NCBI GenBank assembly: GCA_001557035.1
Contig: LSKJ01000323.1
Span: 1-14,357, forward strand
Origin: Rhodospirillaceae bacterium CCH5-H10
GTDB lineage: Bacteria; Pseudomonadota; Alphaproteobacteria; Reyranellales; Reyranellaceae
Direction: 5' to 3'
Length of the DNA stretch: 14,357 nucleotides
In this document: positions 1 through 7,846 of the stretch, piece by piece
How the letters are laid out: every line of letters begins with the position of its first letter
How positions within the stretch are numbered: position 1 is the first letter of the stretch
The notes under the pieces: model-generated
The model's database searches: none
Told to the model about the DNA's origin: nothing
Seen by the model: only the letters and a program-made list of their open reading frames with translations
Program-made: the position numbers and the translations under genes

Positions 1-27
1 GAGCAGGAGCTTGGTCGAAAGGCGCAT
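1..27 (-). CDS. Possible 5' end of a gene running off the left edge
   Basis: On the minus strand an ATG at 27-25 opens a frame that reads MRLSTKLLL up to the window edge. A basic residue followed by a leucine run is what the start of a signal peptide or first membrane helix looks like, and several sensor kinases begin in a similar way. Only nine codons are visible, and no clear Shine-Dalgarno sequence precedes the ATG, so neither the gene nor its function can be confirmed from here. Confidence 0.35.
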
Positions 28-139
28 GTCGTCCCGGGCCTGGGCTGGAAAAGCCGTTTCAAGTCAGATGGTTGTATCAGATGCAGTCCCAGCCGCGCCA
101 TTGCGGCCCGGGGCGGGACCGGAATTGCCGCCGCACCCC

Positions 140-487
140 TCAGGATACGAGGACGTACCAGCCTTCGACGGATGAAGCCGCGCCACCGGTACCGGCCTTT
201 ACGCGGATTCTCTTGGCGCGCACGTCGAGCGACGTGCCGACTCCCACCCTCAGCACGCGCTTCGCCCCATCGACTTCCACCAGCATCGTATTGCCGGGAT
301 CGGCCAGCGTGCGCGGGGGCGCGTTGTACACCCGGTAGATCATCGGGCTCGAACCCGCTTCGAGCACTGTTTGCCAGTGCTGTCCCTGGGCGTGGATGCG
401 GCCTGCGGGAACCTGGATGCCGACGACATCCGCAGCGTGATGCGCAGCTGGGCGGACGGTACCGCTCTTGATCCTCGATTGCGCCAT
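140..487 (-). CDS. Hypothetical protein, 115 aa
   Basis: I do not recognise this protein. The frame could open further upstream (565), but the ATG at 487 is preceded by AAGGAG with an 8-base spacer and by a promoter candidate, so the 115-residue form beginning MAQSRIKSG is preferred. It has no signal peptide, membrane segment or cysteine. Alternating hydrophobic stretches (around residues 20-30 and 67-95, the latter with VEVDGAKRVLRVGVG and LDVRAKRIRVKAG) suggest a small beta-rich fold, and the chain ends in an aromatic WYVLV segment. It follows the secreted Gly-rich gene on the same strand, but a terminator and its own promoter lie between them, so it is probably transcribed separately. Existence as a gene is fairly likely; function is unknown. 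Confidence 0.6.
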   Translation of the reverse strand: MAQSRIKSGTVRPAAHHAADVVGIQVPAGRIHAQGQHWQTVLEAGSSPMIYRVYNAPPRTLADPGNTMLVEVDGAKRVLRVGVGTSLDVRAKRIRVKAGTGGAASSVEGWYVLVS

Positions 488-508
488 CACGAGTGCTCCT
501 TCCGCCGG

Positions 509-538
509 ATTATGGGCGAGCTCGAGGCTGATGGCCAA
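509..538 (-). promoter_or_regulatory. Sigma-70-like promoter candidate for the 115-aa protein
   Basis: Reading the minus strand, TTGGCC (538-533) and CATAAT (514-509) are separated by 18 bases. They match the sigma-70 consensus at 4 of 6 and 5 of 6 positions. Transcription would start near 502, just upstream of the AAGGAG at 501-496, giving a very short leader before the ATG at 487. This is visual matching only. Confidence 0.4.
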
Positions 539-540
539 GG

Positions 541-577
541 AGCAAAGCAAACGGCCCGCTCTCACTGGAGCGGGCCG
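541..577 (-). terminator. Rho-independent terminator after the Gly-rich secreted protein gene
   Basis: A perfect 10-bp stem (CGGCCCGCTC at 552-561 with its complement at 568-577) encloses a 6-base loop. On the minus strand the stem is followed by TTTGCTTTGCT (551-541), a broken T-tract. It lies 18 bases beyond the TAA of the Gly-rich gene and upstream of the promoter of the next gene, where a terminator would be expected. Confidence 0.7.
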
Positions 578-595
578 CCTTCAAGGGTTGCCGTG

Positions 596-952
596 TTAGC
601 GCGTGGTGCCGGTCGCGCCACCCGATACGCCACCCGATCCGGATGGCGAGGGTGCCATGCCCTGGTTCACCGAGCCGCCGCCGGTGGTGCCGGCGCCGAC
701 GCCCATCGAGCTGGTGCTGCCGCCTGGCGCCGGGGCCGTGCCGCTGCCGGTTGCGCCCACGCCGACACCGACCGAGCCGCCGCCCGGCGTCGTGGTCGTC
801 GTCGCACCGCCACCGACCGAGGCGCCGCCGCTGGTTGCGCCACCGCTCGTGCCGGCGCTGCCGCCCGCGCTGGCGCCACCACCGGCGCTCTGCGCCATGG
901 CAGAGCCGCCGATGAGAAGGGTCGCCGCGGTGATCGCAATGAGCTTCTTCAT
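596..952 (-). CDS. Secreted Gly/Ala/Ser/Thr-rich low-complexity protein, 118 aa
   Basis: The first 20 residues (MKKLIAITAATLLIGGSAMA) form a clear Sec signal peptide with an AMA-Q cleavage site, so the product should be exported to the periplasm or beyond. The mature chain of about 98 residues is almost wholly Gly, Ala, Ser, Thr, Val and Pro in irregular repeats such as GGASAGG, GGGATTTTTPGGG and GVGVGATG, with no Cys and very few charged residues. It should be disordered or extended. The ATG at 952 is chosen because GGAGGA precedes it; the frame extends to 1084 but that part would overlap the helicase gene. It lies 64 bases downstream of the helicase gene and is followed by a terminator. No family is recognised; a surface or matrix-associated filler protein is only a guess. 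Confidence 0.75.
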   Translation of the reverse strand: MKKLIAITAATLLIGGSAMAQSAGGGASAGGSAGTSGGATSGGASVGGGATTTTTPGGGSVGVGVGATGSGTAPAPGGSTSSMGVGAGTTGGGSVNQGMAPSPSGSGGVSGGATGTTR

Positions 953-1016
953 GAGTTCCTCCTTGATTGGTTCGATGCAGGAGAAACTGGCCGCAACAGC
1001 AATCGTTGCCGCGATC

Positions 1017-3797
1017 TCAACTTTCCAGAAATCGCCGCGTTTCGGCCACCGCGTCGGCAAGACCGATACGCTCGACGACGACACCGGGCGGAAAGGCGCT
1101 CAGCAACCGGCTGGGCAAACGAGAATCGAGCATCACGAACACGCCGCGATCGTCGCTGCGACGAATGAGGCGCCCATAGGCCTGTTTCAGACGCAAGCGC
1201 GCCAGCATGTCGTCGTATCCGTTCGCCCCCGCACCGGCGGCTTTCCAGTGTGCCTTGCGCGCGCGATGAAGGATGTCGGGGCGCGGCCAGGGTACACGAT
1301 CGAACACGATCAGGCGCAGCGAGCGGCCGGGCACGTCGACGCCGTCGCGCACCGCATCGGTCCCCAGCAGGCAGGAATGTTCTTCGGCCCGGAAGATGTC
1401 GACGAGGGTCGCTGCGTCCATGCCGCCGACATGTTGGGCATAGAGCGGCAGTCCGGCTTCTTCGAGCGTTGTCGCGATGCGCTGGTGGACGGAGCGCAAG
1501 CGGCCGATCGCGGTGAAGAGGCCCAGCGCGCCGCCGCCCGACGCAAGGAACAGCTCTCGATAGGCCGCCGCCACCTGGTCGGCATCGTCGCGCTTCACGT
1601 CGTTCACGACCAGCACCTTGGTCGCATTGGCATAGTCGAACGGTGAGGCCATCGCGGCGCGGATGGCCGGCACGGCGAGATGCTTCGTGCCGGTGCGCGC
1701 CTCGGCGACGGTCCAGTCGGCCTGGCGCGTGGCATCCTCGTCGTTGGCGGCCGTTGGAACACCGAGCGAATCGCGAAGCGTGGCCGATGTGATGATCGCG
1801 CCGTGGGCGGGCCGGATCACCGAATTCACGAACGGCTCGGCGGGATCGAGATAGTGGCGGTACATGCCGACGTCGTACTCGCGGCCCTGCACGCGCTCCA
1901 AGCCGAACCAGTCGACGAAGGCGGGATCGGCATCGTCGTGCAGGCCGCGCAACATGGCGCGCCAGGATTCGAGCGTGAGTTCGCAGCGGTTGGTGAGCGA
2001 CCGCGCCAATCCTTCGATTCGCGAGCGCTGGCTGGAGTCGAGCTTGTCGGCCTCGCCTTCGAGCTTCGCGCGCAGCGCCTGGCGCAGCCGTCGCACCGGC
2101 TGCAGCATCTTTTCCAGAGCCTCGGCGAGCTGGTCGGCCGCTTCGATCAGCCCGGGATTGAGGGGACGCACGTCGCATTCCTGGCCGAAACCCTGGCCGT
2201 CGGTGGCCGATCGCGCGCGTACCTGCTGGCGCACCAGCGCTAGGAACTCCTCGGCCGGGCCAAGCACCGTGCCGTCGGCCAGTCGCGTCTGCCAGTTGGT
2301 GGAAGGAAGTTGCTGCGCGAGATCGAGCAGGCGGCGCAGGGCATTCTGCGCCTCGACATCCTCGCCCAGCAGATCGCTGACGCGACGCTCCAACCCGCGC
2401 GCGCGACTGCCGCGACGTCCCTCGGCGCCGAGCAGCCAGCGCCGCAGGTCCGAGGCCTCGACGCCGCTCAGGTGCGCGCCGAATGCGCCGTCGGCGGCAT
2501 CGAACAGATGGTGGCCCTCGTCGAACACGTAGCGCAGCGGTCGCGTGGCGTCGTCGAGCCCGCCCATCGCCGCCTGCATCATCACCAGCGCGTGGTTGGC
2601 GATGACGATGTCAGCCTGGCGCGCGCGGCGGATCGTGCGTTCGACGAAGCACTTCCGGTAGTGCTCGCACGCCGAATAGATGCATTCGCCCCGCCGGTCG
2701 GCCAGACGTTGCACGCGGCTGCGTCCCACCAGGTCGAGCAGCCAGGCCGGCAGGTCGCCGCCGATCATGTCGCCGTCGCGGCTGGCCAGCGTCCAGCGCG
2801 CCAGCAGGCCGAGGCCAACTGCGTTCTCGGGCACCAGGCCGGTGCGCATCACCGCTTCCTGGAAGTTCAGCAGGCAGAGATAGTTCTCGCGGCCCTTGCG
2901 GATGACGACACGCCGCCGCTTCTCGGCCGAATCGCGATGCAGACGGTCCAGTTCGGTGTCGATCTGGCGCTGCAGGTTGCGGGTGTAGGTCGAGATCCAG
3001 ACCGGCGCGCCGTTCTTCTCGGCCCACAGGCTGGCCGGTGCGACATAGCCCAGCGTCTTGCCGACGCCGGTGCCGGCCTCGACCAGCACGACATGCGGCT
3101 TGTCCTCTTCCTCGCGCGGCGCGAAGGCCTGGCTGGCGGCCGAGGCATAGTCGCTCTGGGTCGGCCGTGCCTCTGCCATGTTTGCGCCCGCCGAAATGAG
3201 CTGCGCCAGCCGCAGCCGCGCCTCGCGCGGCTCGACCGGCTGGCTGCCGGGCGGTGGCGCGGGCGGCGGCTCCTCCCAGACGGACAAGGTCTTCCAGACG
3301 TCGAGGCCGGCGCCCGGTCGCGCCTTCTTCGCGCCCGCATCGATGCCGAGCGCGGCCAGCACCGCGTCGCCCCAGTTCCATCGGCCGCGCGCCATGGCGA
3401 GCGCCGTGTCCTTCATCTCGGGCGAGGCCAGCGCCGCCATGTCGTCGAGTTCGTCGATCAAGGCGCTGGCGATCCGGGGCAGGGCGGCCAGTTCGTCCTC
3501 CTGCGTCGACGGCACGGCGAGATCGAGGGCTTCGCAAAGACCGCGCACGGTCGGCAGACAGAAGCGTGCCGGTCGCACGAAGGCGAAGAGTTCGAGCAGG
3601 TCGTATGCCGGAAGATCTTCAAGGCCAAGCCGCGCCGCGACGGCGGGCGCGTGACAGACCAGCGGCAGGTGGCCGGCGGCCCGCAGGCTCGCATCGGCGC
3701 CCGACAGGCGCTCAACCGTTCCGTCAGCCGCGCGCCATAGAGCACCGCGCGAAGTCGCGACCAGAGCGGGCCAGGAAGAGGTCGCGGGGATCGTCAC
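1017..3797 (-). CDS. DinG/XPD-family ATP-dependent DNA helicase with Fe-S cluster
   Basis: This is a superfamily 2 helicase of about 926 residues, of the DinG/YoaA/XPD type, which unwinds DNA 5' to 3' in repair and in clearing R-loops or replication blocks. Visible motifs in order are Walker A GTGVGKT (about 242-248), the DEAH-type box DEGH (about 426-429), the SAT motif in IITSATLRD, motif V (GTDAVRDGVDVPG, about 810-825) and motif VI (QAYGRLIRR, about 872-880). Four cysteines at about 308, 372, 377 and 383 have the CX4CX5C spacing of the last three Fe-S ligands of E. coli DinG. An N-terminal region of about 230 residues precedes Walker A and is not part of the helicase core. The start is uncertain: GTG at 3797 (reading MTIPATSSW) is preferred because the upstream ATG at 3875 would run into the divergent gene, but its ribosome site is weak. 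Specific orthology to dinG is not claimed. Confidence 0.9.
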   Translation of the reverse strand: MTIPATSSWPALVATSRGALWRAADGTVERLSGADASLRAAGHLPLVCHAPAVAARLGLEDLPAYDLLELFAFVRPARFCLPTVRGLCEALDLAVPSTQEDELAALPRIASALIDELDDMAALASPEMKDTALAMARGRWNWGDAVLAALGIDAGAKKARPGAGLDVWKTLSVWEEPPPAPPPGSQPVEPREARLRLAQLISAGANMAEARPTQSDYASAASQAFAPREEEDKPHVVLVEAGTGVGKTLGYVAPASLWAEKNGAPVWISTYTRNLQRQIDTELDRLHRDSAEKRRRVVIRKGRENYLCLLNFQEAVMRTGLVPENAVGLGLLARWTLASRDGDMIGGDLPAWLLDLVGRSRVQRLADRRGECIYSACEHYRKCFVERTIRRARQADIVIANHALVMMQAAMGGLDDATRPLRYVFDEGHHLFDAADGAFGAHLSGVEASDLRRWLLGAEGRRGSRARGLERRVSDLLGEDVEAQNALRRLLDLAQQLPSTNWQTRLADGTVLGPAEEFLALVRQQVRARSATDGQGFGQECDVRPLNPGLIEAADQLAEALEKMLQPVRRLRQALRAKLEGEADKLDSSQRSRIEGLARSLTNRCELTLESWRAMLRGLHDDADPAFVDWFGLERVQGREYDVGMYRHYLDPAEPFVNSVIRPAHGAIITSATLRDSLGVPTAANDEDATRQADWTVAEARTGTKHLAVPAIRAAMASPFDYANATKVLVVNDVKRDDADQVAAAYRELFLASGGGALGLFTAIGRLRSVHQRIATTLEEAGLPLYAQHVGGMDAATLVDIFRAEEHSCLLGTDAVRDGVDVPGRSLRLIVFDRVPWPRPDILHRARKAHWKAAGAGANGYDDMLARLRLKQAYGRLIRRSDDRGVFVMLDSRLPSRLLSAFPPGVVVERIGLADAVAETRRFLES

Positions 3798-3865
3798 CGC
3801 TCGGTGAATAGCACAGGCCAATTGTCCGGTGCAGCGACCGTCGGTTGCCCTTAGAATCAGGCGCC

Positions 3866-5017
3866 ATGAAACCACCGCCCGTCGTCAAGAAGACCACCGC
3901 CGTGTTTCACCAGTCCGGGGCCCTGCAGGTGGGCAGGGGCAAGATCACCGGCATCATCGCACTCACCCTGGGCGGGCTCGCCGTGCTGGCGGTGCTGGCG
4001 TTCCATTTCCCCGAGTATTTGACGACGCCGGACCTGCGCAAGAAGTACGATGTCGGCCTGCTGCGCCAGGTGCTGCTGGTCGGCATGGTGATCGCGGGCG
4101 GCATGGCGATCGCCAACCTGGTCCAGCGGCGCAATCGCTGGCTGAACGCCACCGCGCTGGCGCTGATCGCGCTGGCGGCCGGGATGGGCGGCCATCGCGT
4201 GCCGGTGTCGGACTTCCCCGACAACACGCCCTATATCGGCCTCGACTGGTTCATCCTCGACCTGCTCGGCTCGAGCATGATCTTCATCCTGATCGAGAAG
4301 CTGGTGCCGCTGCATCGCGACCAGCCGGTGTTCCGGCCGGGCTGGCAGACCGACTTCACGCATTTCATCGTGAACCATCTGCTGGTCGGGCTGGCGCTGC
4401 TGATCGTGAACTTCGCGATCCACAGCCTGTTCGGCTGGCTGGTGTGGGCGCCCTTGCAGAAGTGGGTCGGCGGCCTGCCGTTCTTCGCAGCACTTTTCCT
4501 GGTCCTGCTGGTCGCCGACCTCGTCCAGTACTGGACGCATCGCGCCTATCACGAGATCCCATTCCTCTGGCGCTTCCATGCCGTGCACCACAGCGCCGAG
4601 TACATGGACTGGATGGCCGGCTCGCGGCTGCATCTGTTCGAGCTGCTGACGACACGCGTGTCGATCCTGGGCGTGCTCTACGTACTGGGTTTCAGCCAGG
4701 CCGTGACCGACGTCTACATCGTGATCGTGGGCTTCCAGGCGGTGTTCAATCACGCCAACGTCCGGCTGCCGGCGATCTTCGGCAAGGCGCCGCTCAAGTG
4801 GCTGATCGTGACGCCCGACTTCCATCACTGGCATCACAGTTCGGAGCGCGAGGCGATCGATCGCAACTACGCCGCCCACTTCGCGTTCATCGACTACATC
4901 TTCGGTACCGCGGTGAAGTCCGACCGGCGCTTCCCCGGCAAGTACGGTGTGCTGGGCGATTACATGCCCAACGGCTTCGTGCGCCAGCAGCTCTTCCCCT
5001 TCACCTGGAAGGGCTGA
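3866..5017 (+). CDS. Fatty acid hydroxylase/sterol desaturase superfamily membrane protein (copy 1)
   Basis: This 383-residue integral membrane protein has the histidine clusters of the di-iron fatty acid hydroxylase superfamily (PF04116): HRAYH at 225-229, HAVHH at 238-242 and HHWHH at 320-324. These residues bind two iron atoms and use O2 to hydroxylate or desaturate a lipid-like substrate at the membrane. Several hydrophobic segments come first (about 25-50, 70-90, 95-112, 180-200, 205-225), so the N-terminal half is longer than in the minimal family. The ATG at 3866 is chosen; a TTG at 3845 in the same frame is less likely. The gene is divergent from the helicase across 68 bases, and TAGAAT at 3852-3857 could be a -10 element very close to the start. 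The 3' end overlaps the convergent MFS gene by 17 bases. The substrate cannot be read from sequence. Confidence 0.87.
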   Translation: MKPPPVVKKTTAVFHQSGALQVGRGKITGIIALTLGGLAVLAVLAFHFPEYLTTPDLRKKYDVGLLRQVLLVGMVIAGGMAIANLVQRRNRWLNATALALIALAAGMGGHRVPVSDFPDNTPYIGLDWFILDLLGSSMIFILIEKLVPLHRDQPVFRPGWQTDFTHFIVNHLLVGLALLIVNFAIHSLFGWLVWAPLQKWVGGLPFFAALFLVLLVADLVQYWTHRAYHEIPFLWRFHAVHHSAEYMDWMAGSRLHLFELLTTRVSILGVLYVLGFSQAVTDVYIVIVGFQAVFNHANVRLPAIFGKAPLKWLIVTPDFHHWHHSSEREAIDRNYAAHFAFIDYIFGTAVKSDRRFPGKYGVLGDYMPNGFVRQQLFPFTWKG

Positions 5018-6164
5018 AGGCTCGCCGTCTGGCGTCGGCGGCCAGCGACAGGAGGGCGGCGAGAAGCAGAGCGGCGACGGCGGCCAGCAGCGGCGTCGCA
5101 AGGCTGCCTGTCGCCTCGTAAACGTATCCGGCGAAGGCCGGCCCCAGGATCTGGCCGACGCTGAACGAGACCGTCATCAGGGCGATGCGACCGCGCGGGT
5201 CGCCGCCGCCCGAACGGGTCGCGACGAGGCCGAGCGCCGTCAGGCTGACGAAGGTGCCGCCCACGAACACCGCCGAGATCAGGATGCTCGCCGGATGCAG
5301 CCACAGCGCACTGGCCGCGACGCCCATCGCCTCGACCACGCAGGCCACGGCATAGATGCGCAGGACGCCCCAGCGCCGGCCAAGTGCCGTCCACAGCACC
5401 ACCGACGGCGCGGCGAAGAGACCGAACAGGACCCAGATGTACGGTTCGAGATGGGCGAGCGACGACGTCCCGCGCACCAGGTCGACGATGAAGGTGGCGG
5501 TGATGACGTAGCCGAAGCCGAACAGCCCGTAGGCGCCCAGCAGCGCCGCGAAGTCCGGTGTCAGGCGCGCGCCGTCCGGTTTTTGCGCGGGCTGCGCGGT
5601 CGGCTCGTCTCGCGGCACCAGCCAGGCGACGGCGAGGCTCGCCGCGGCGGCGAGGGCCGCACTCGCGAACCATAGCGTCGTCCAGGCGGCGCCCGCTTTC
5701 AGGAGAAGTGCCACGACCGCCGCAGAGGCGGCGATGCCGACGCCGACGCCCGCGAAATGCACGGCCGAGAGCGCGCCGTTTCCAGTCGCGGTCAGCCGGT
5801 CGATCACCAGCGCCGAACTGAAGATCAGCGCGAAGGCGCTGGCGGCGCCCGCCATGAACCGCAGGACGAGGAAAACCGGCATCGCGGTCGCGAGGCCCAT
5901 GCCGAAGAGACAAATCGCAGTCGCCGCGAGCGAAGACAGCAGCCAGAACCGGCGGCTGCCCGGCAGGCGCACCGCCGCCAGCACGGCGCCGGCGAGGTAG
6001 CCCACGAAGTTCGCCGAGGCGATCAGGCCGGCCTGCGACTTGGTGAGCGGGATGGCCTCGACCATCGGCGGCAGGATGGGCGTGTAGACGAAGCGTCCCA
6101 CGCCCATGGCCGCGGCCATCGCCAGCAGGCCGCCGAGACTGAGCAGGAGAGGGCTTCTGTGCAT
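5001..6164 (-). CDS. MFS transporter, YbfB/YjiJ type
   Basis: This 387-residue, very hydrophobic protein has about twelve membrane helices and resembles the YbfB/YjiJ (MFS_4) group of major facilitator carriers. The opening (LSLGGLLAMAAAMGVGRFVYTPILPPMVEAIPLTKSQAGLIASANFVGYL) with the GRFxYTPILP segment in helix 1 and the AGLIASANFxGYLxG segment in helix 2 is typical of that group. A charged loop of about 25 residues around residue 195-220 (RDEPTAQPAQKPDG) separates the two six-helix halves. The likely role is proton-coupled export or uptake of a small molecule; the substrate is unknown. ATG 6164 (MHRSPLLLS) is preferred over the GTG at 6218, because it places the first helix near the N-terminus. 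It is divergent from lysS (70 bases apart) and convergent with the hydroxylase, sharing 17 bases at the 3' ends. Confidence 0.88.
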   Translation of the reverse strand: MHRSPLLLSLGGLLAMAAAMGVGRFVYTPILPPMVEAIPLTKSQAGLIASANFVGYLAGAVLAAVRLPGSRRFWLLSSLAATAICLFGMGLATAMPVFLVLRFMAGAASAFALIFSSALVIDRLTATGNGALSAVHFAGVGVGIAASAAVVALLLKAGAAWTTLWFASAALAAAASLAVAWLVPRDEPTAQPAQKPDGARLTPDFAALLGAYGLFGFGYVITATFIVDLVRGTSSLAHLEPYIWVLFGLFAAPSVVLWTALGRRWGVLRIYAVACVVEAMGVAASALWLHPASILISAVFVGGTFVSLTALGLVATRSGGGDPRGRIALMTVSFSVGQILGPAFAGYVYEATGSLATPLLAAVAALLLAALLSLAADARRRAFSPSR

Positions 6165-6196
6165 GGCAGGCGCGGCACTTTGGGGTGCTGGTGCAA

Positions 6197-6225
6197 TTGA
6201 CGCAAATCGCCCTCGCACCTAGTTT
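6197..6225 (+). promoter_or_regulatory. Promoter candidate for lysS
   Basis: TTGACG at 6197-6202 (5 of 6 to TTGACA) and TAGTTT at 6220-6225 (a weak -10) are separated by exactly 17 bases. The predicted start site, about 6232, falls only a few bases before the lysS ATG at 6235, and no Shine-Dalgarno sequence lies between. If it is real, the lysS transcript is almost leaderless. Confidence 0.4.
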
Positions 6226-6234
6226 CGCCGATCC

Positions 6235-7836
6235 ATGTCCCAGATCGATCGCACACTTGCCGAGGCCGCGCGCGCGTGGCCATTTGAAGAAGCCCGCAAG
6301 CTCGTCGCCCGCACCGGCGGCAAAGCGCCGGGCAAAGGCTATGTGCTGTTCGAGACCGGCTACGGCCCGTCGGGCCTGCCGCATATCGGCACGTTCGGCG
6401 AGGTCGTGCGCACGACGATGGTGCGGCAGGCGTTCCGCCGCCTTTCCGACGTGCCGGCGCGCCTGTTCTGTTTCTCCGACGACATGGACGGCCTGCGCAA
6501 GGTGCCGGACAACGTCCCGAACAAGGAGATGCTGGCGGCCCATCTCGGCAAGCCGCTGACCGCGGTGCCCGATCCCTTCAGCAACGAACATCCGAGTTTT
6601 GGCGCGGCCAACAACGCTCGTCTGCGCGCCTTCCTCGATTCGTTCGGCTTCGAATACGAGTTCCAGTCGGCGACCGAGTGGTACAAGTCCGGCCGGTTCG
6701 ACACGATGCTGCTCGCCATGCTGCGCCACTACGACGAGGTACAGTCGGTGATGCTGCCGACGCTCGGCGAGGAGCGTCGCGCGACCTATTCGATCTTCCT
6801 GCCGATCTCGCCGAAGACCGGCCGCGTGCTGCAGGTGCCGGTGATCAAGACCGACGCCGACGCCGGCACGATCGTCTATCGCGACGAGGACGGCTCGATG
6901 GTCGAGACGCCGGTGACCGGCGGCAACGTCAAGCTGCAGTGGAAGGCCGACTGGGCCGGCCGCTGGTTCGCGCTCGACGTCGACTACGAGATGTACGGCA
7001 AGGACCTGATCCCCTCGGCCGAACTCTCCGCGAAGATCGTGCGTATCCTGGGCGGCAAGCCGCCGGAGGGTTTCAACTACGAGCTCTTCCTCGACGAGGA
7101 AGGCAAGAAGATCTCGAAGTCGAAGGGCAACGGCCTCTCGGTCGAGGAATGGCTGCGCTACGCCTCGCCCGAATCGCTGGCGCTCTACATGCACCAGCAG
7201 CCGCGGCGCGCGAAGCGCCTGCACTTCGACGTGATCCCGCGTGCCATCGACGACTATCTCTCGCTGGTCGAAAAGTTGCCCAAGGAAGAGCCGGCGCGCG
7301 CGCTGGAGAATCCGGCCTGGCACATCCACGACGGCACGGTGCCCGCCAACTCGGCGGCCGGCGTCACCTTCGGCATGCTGCTGAACCTCGCGGGCGTCGC
7401 CAACACCGAGGACAAGGACGTCCTCTGGCAATACCTGCGCCGCTACGTGCCCGGCGCGACGCCGGAGAACGCACCCTATCTCGACCGGCTGCTGGCCGGC
7501 GCGGTCGCCTACTACCAGGACTTCGTGAAGTCCTCGAAGAAGTTCCGCCTGCCCACCGACCGCGAGCGGCCGGCGCTGCAGGACCTGCTCGATACGCTGC
7601 GCGGCATGTCCGAGGACGCCACCGCCGAGGCCATCCAGGAAGAGGTCTACGAGGCCGGCAAGCGTCACTTCGCCAAGGAAGAGCTGCGCCAGTGGTTCAA
7701 GACGCTCTACGAGGTGCTGCTCGGCAGCGAGCAGGGGCCGCGCATGGGCGCCTTCATCAAGCTCTACGGTCGCGACAACGTCGTGAAGCTGATCAAACGC
7801 GCGCTGGCCGGCGAGGATCTGGGCAAGGCAGCGTAG
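6235..7836 (+). CDS. lysS: Lysine--tRNA ligase, class I
   Basis: This 533-residue cytoplasmic enzyme charges tRNA(Lys) with lysine using ATP. It belongs to class I, the archaeal-type LysRS that replaces the usual class II enzyme in most Alphaproteobacteria and some other bacteria (also called lysK). The class I signatures are clear: the HIGH motif appears as HIGT at 50-53 within [14 protein letters not shown], and the KMSKS motif as KISKS at 292-296. The sequence between them ([59 protein letters not shown]) is characteristic, and the length is normal. The ATG has no visible ribosome site, but conserved sequence begins within the first 20 residues ([12 protein letters not shown]), so a later start is excluded. 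The ureidoglycolate lyase-family gene follows after 10 bases and is probably cotranscribed. Confidence 0.95.
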   Translation: MSQIDRTLAEAARAWPFEEARKLVARTGGKAPGKGYVLFETGYGPSGLPHIGTFGEVVRTTMVRQAFRRLSDVPARLFCFSDDMDGLRKVPDNVPNKEMLAAHLGKPLTAVPDPFSNEHPSFGAANNARLRAFLDSFGFEYEFQSATEWYKSGRFDTMLLAMLRHYDEVQSVMLPTLGEERRATYSIFLPISPKTGRVLQVPVIKTDADAGTIVYRDEDGSMVETPVTGGNVKLQWKADWAGRWFALDVDYEMYGKDLIPSAELSAKIVRILGGKPPEGFNYELFLDEEGKKISKSKGNGLSVEEWLRYASPESLALYMHQQPRRAKRLHFDVIPRAIDDYLSLVEKLPKEEPARALENPAWHIHDGTVPANSAAGVTFGMLLNLAGVANTEDKDVLWQYLRRYVPGATPENAPYLDRLLAGAVAYYQDFVKSSKKFRLPTDRERPALQDLLDTLRGMSEDATAEAIQEEVYEAGKRHFAKEELRQWFKTLYEVLLGSEQGPRMGAFIKLYGRDNVVKLIKRALAGEDLGKAA

Positions 7837-7846
7837 GATTGGCGTG

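Noticed and set aside
552..577. Possible relation of this hairpin to the 12488-12546 inverted repeat
   Set aside because: The two share only an 8-base CTCCAGTG. The first is an ordinary stem with a T-tract on one side, so a common repeat family is not supported.
992..1012. Small hairpin (GCAAC-N7-GTTGC) between the helicase and the Gly-rich gene
   Set aside because: Only 5 bp pair before a mismatch, and no T-tract follows, so it is too weak to call a terminator.
603..1646. A plus-strand Pro-rich open frame over the Gly-rich gene and helicase end
   Set aside because: The proline runs are the antisense of Gly codons. It has no ribosome site and crosses two minus-strand genes with good starts or motifs.
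2310..3740. A plus-strand open frame of 476 codons opposite the helicase
   Set aside because: It lies within the coding span of a helicase with intact motifs on the other strand. Its translation is His/Arg/Gln-rich noise with no family match that I recognise.
4960..7668. A minus-strand open frame of about 900 codons opposite lysS and the hydroxylase end
   Set aside because: It is a shadow frame created by high third-position GC. The plus strand holds a full class I LysRS with all motifs, and the minus-strand translation has no recognisable domain and switches character between genes.
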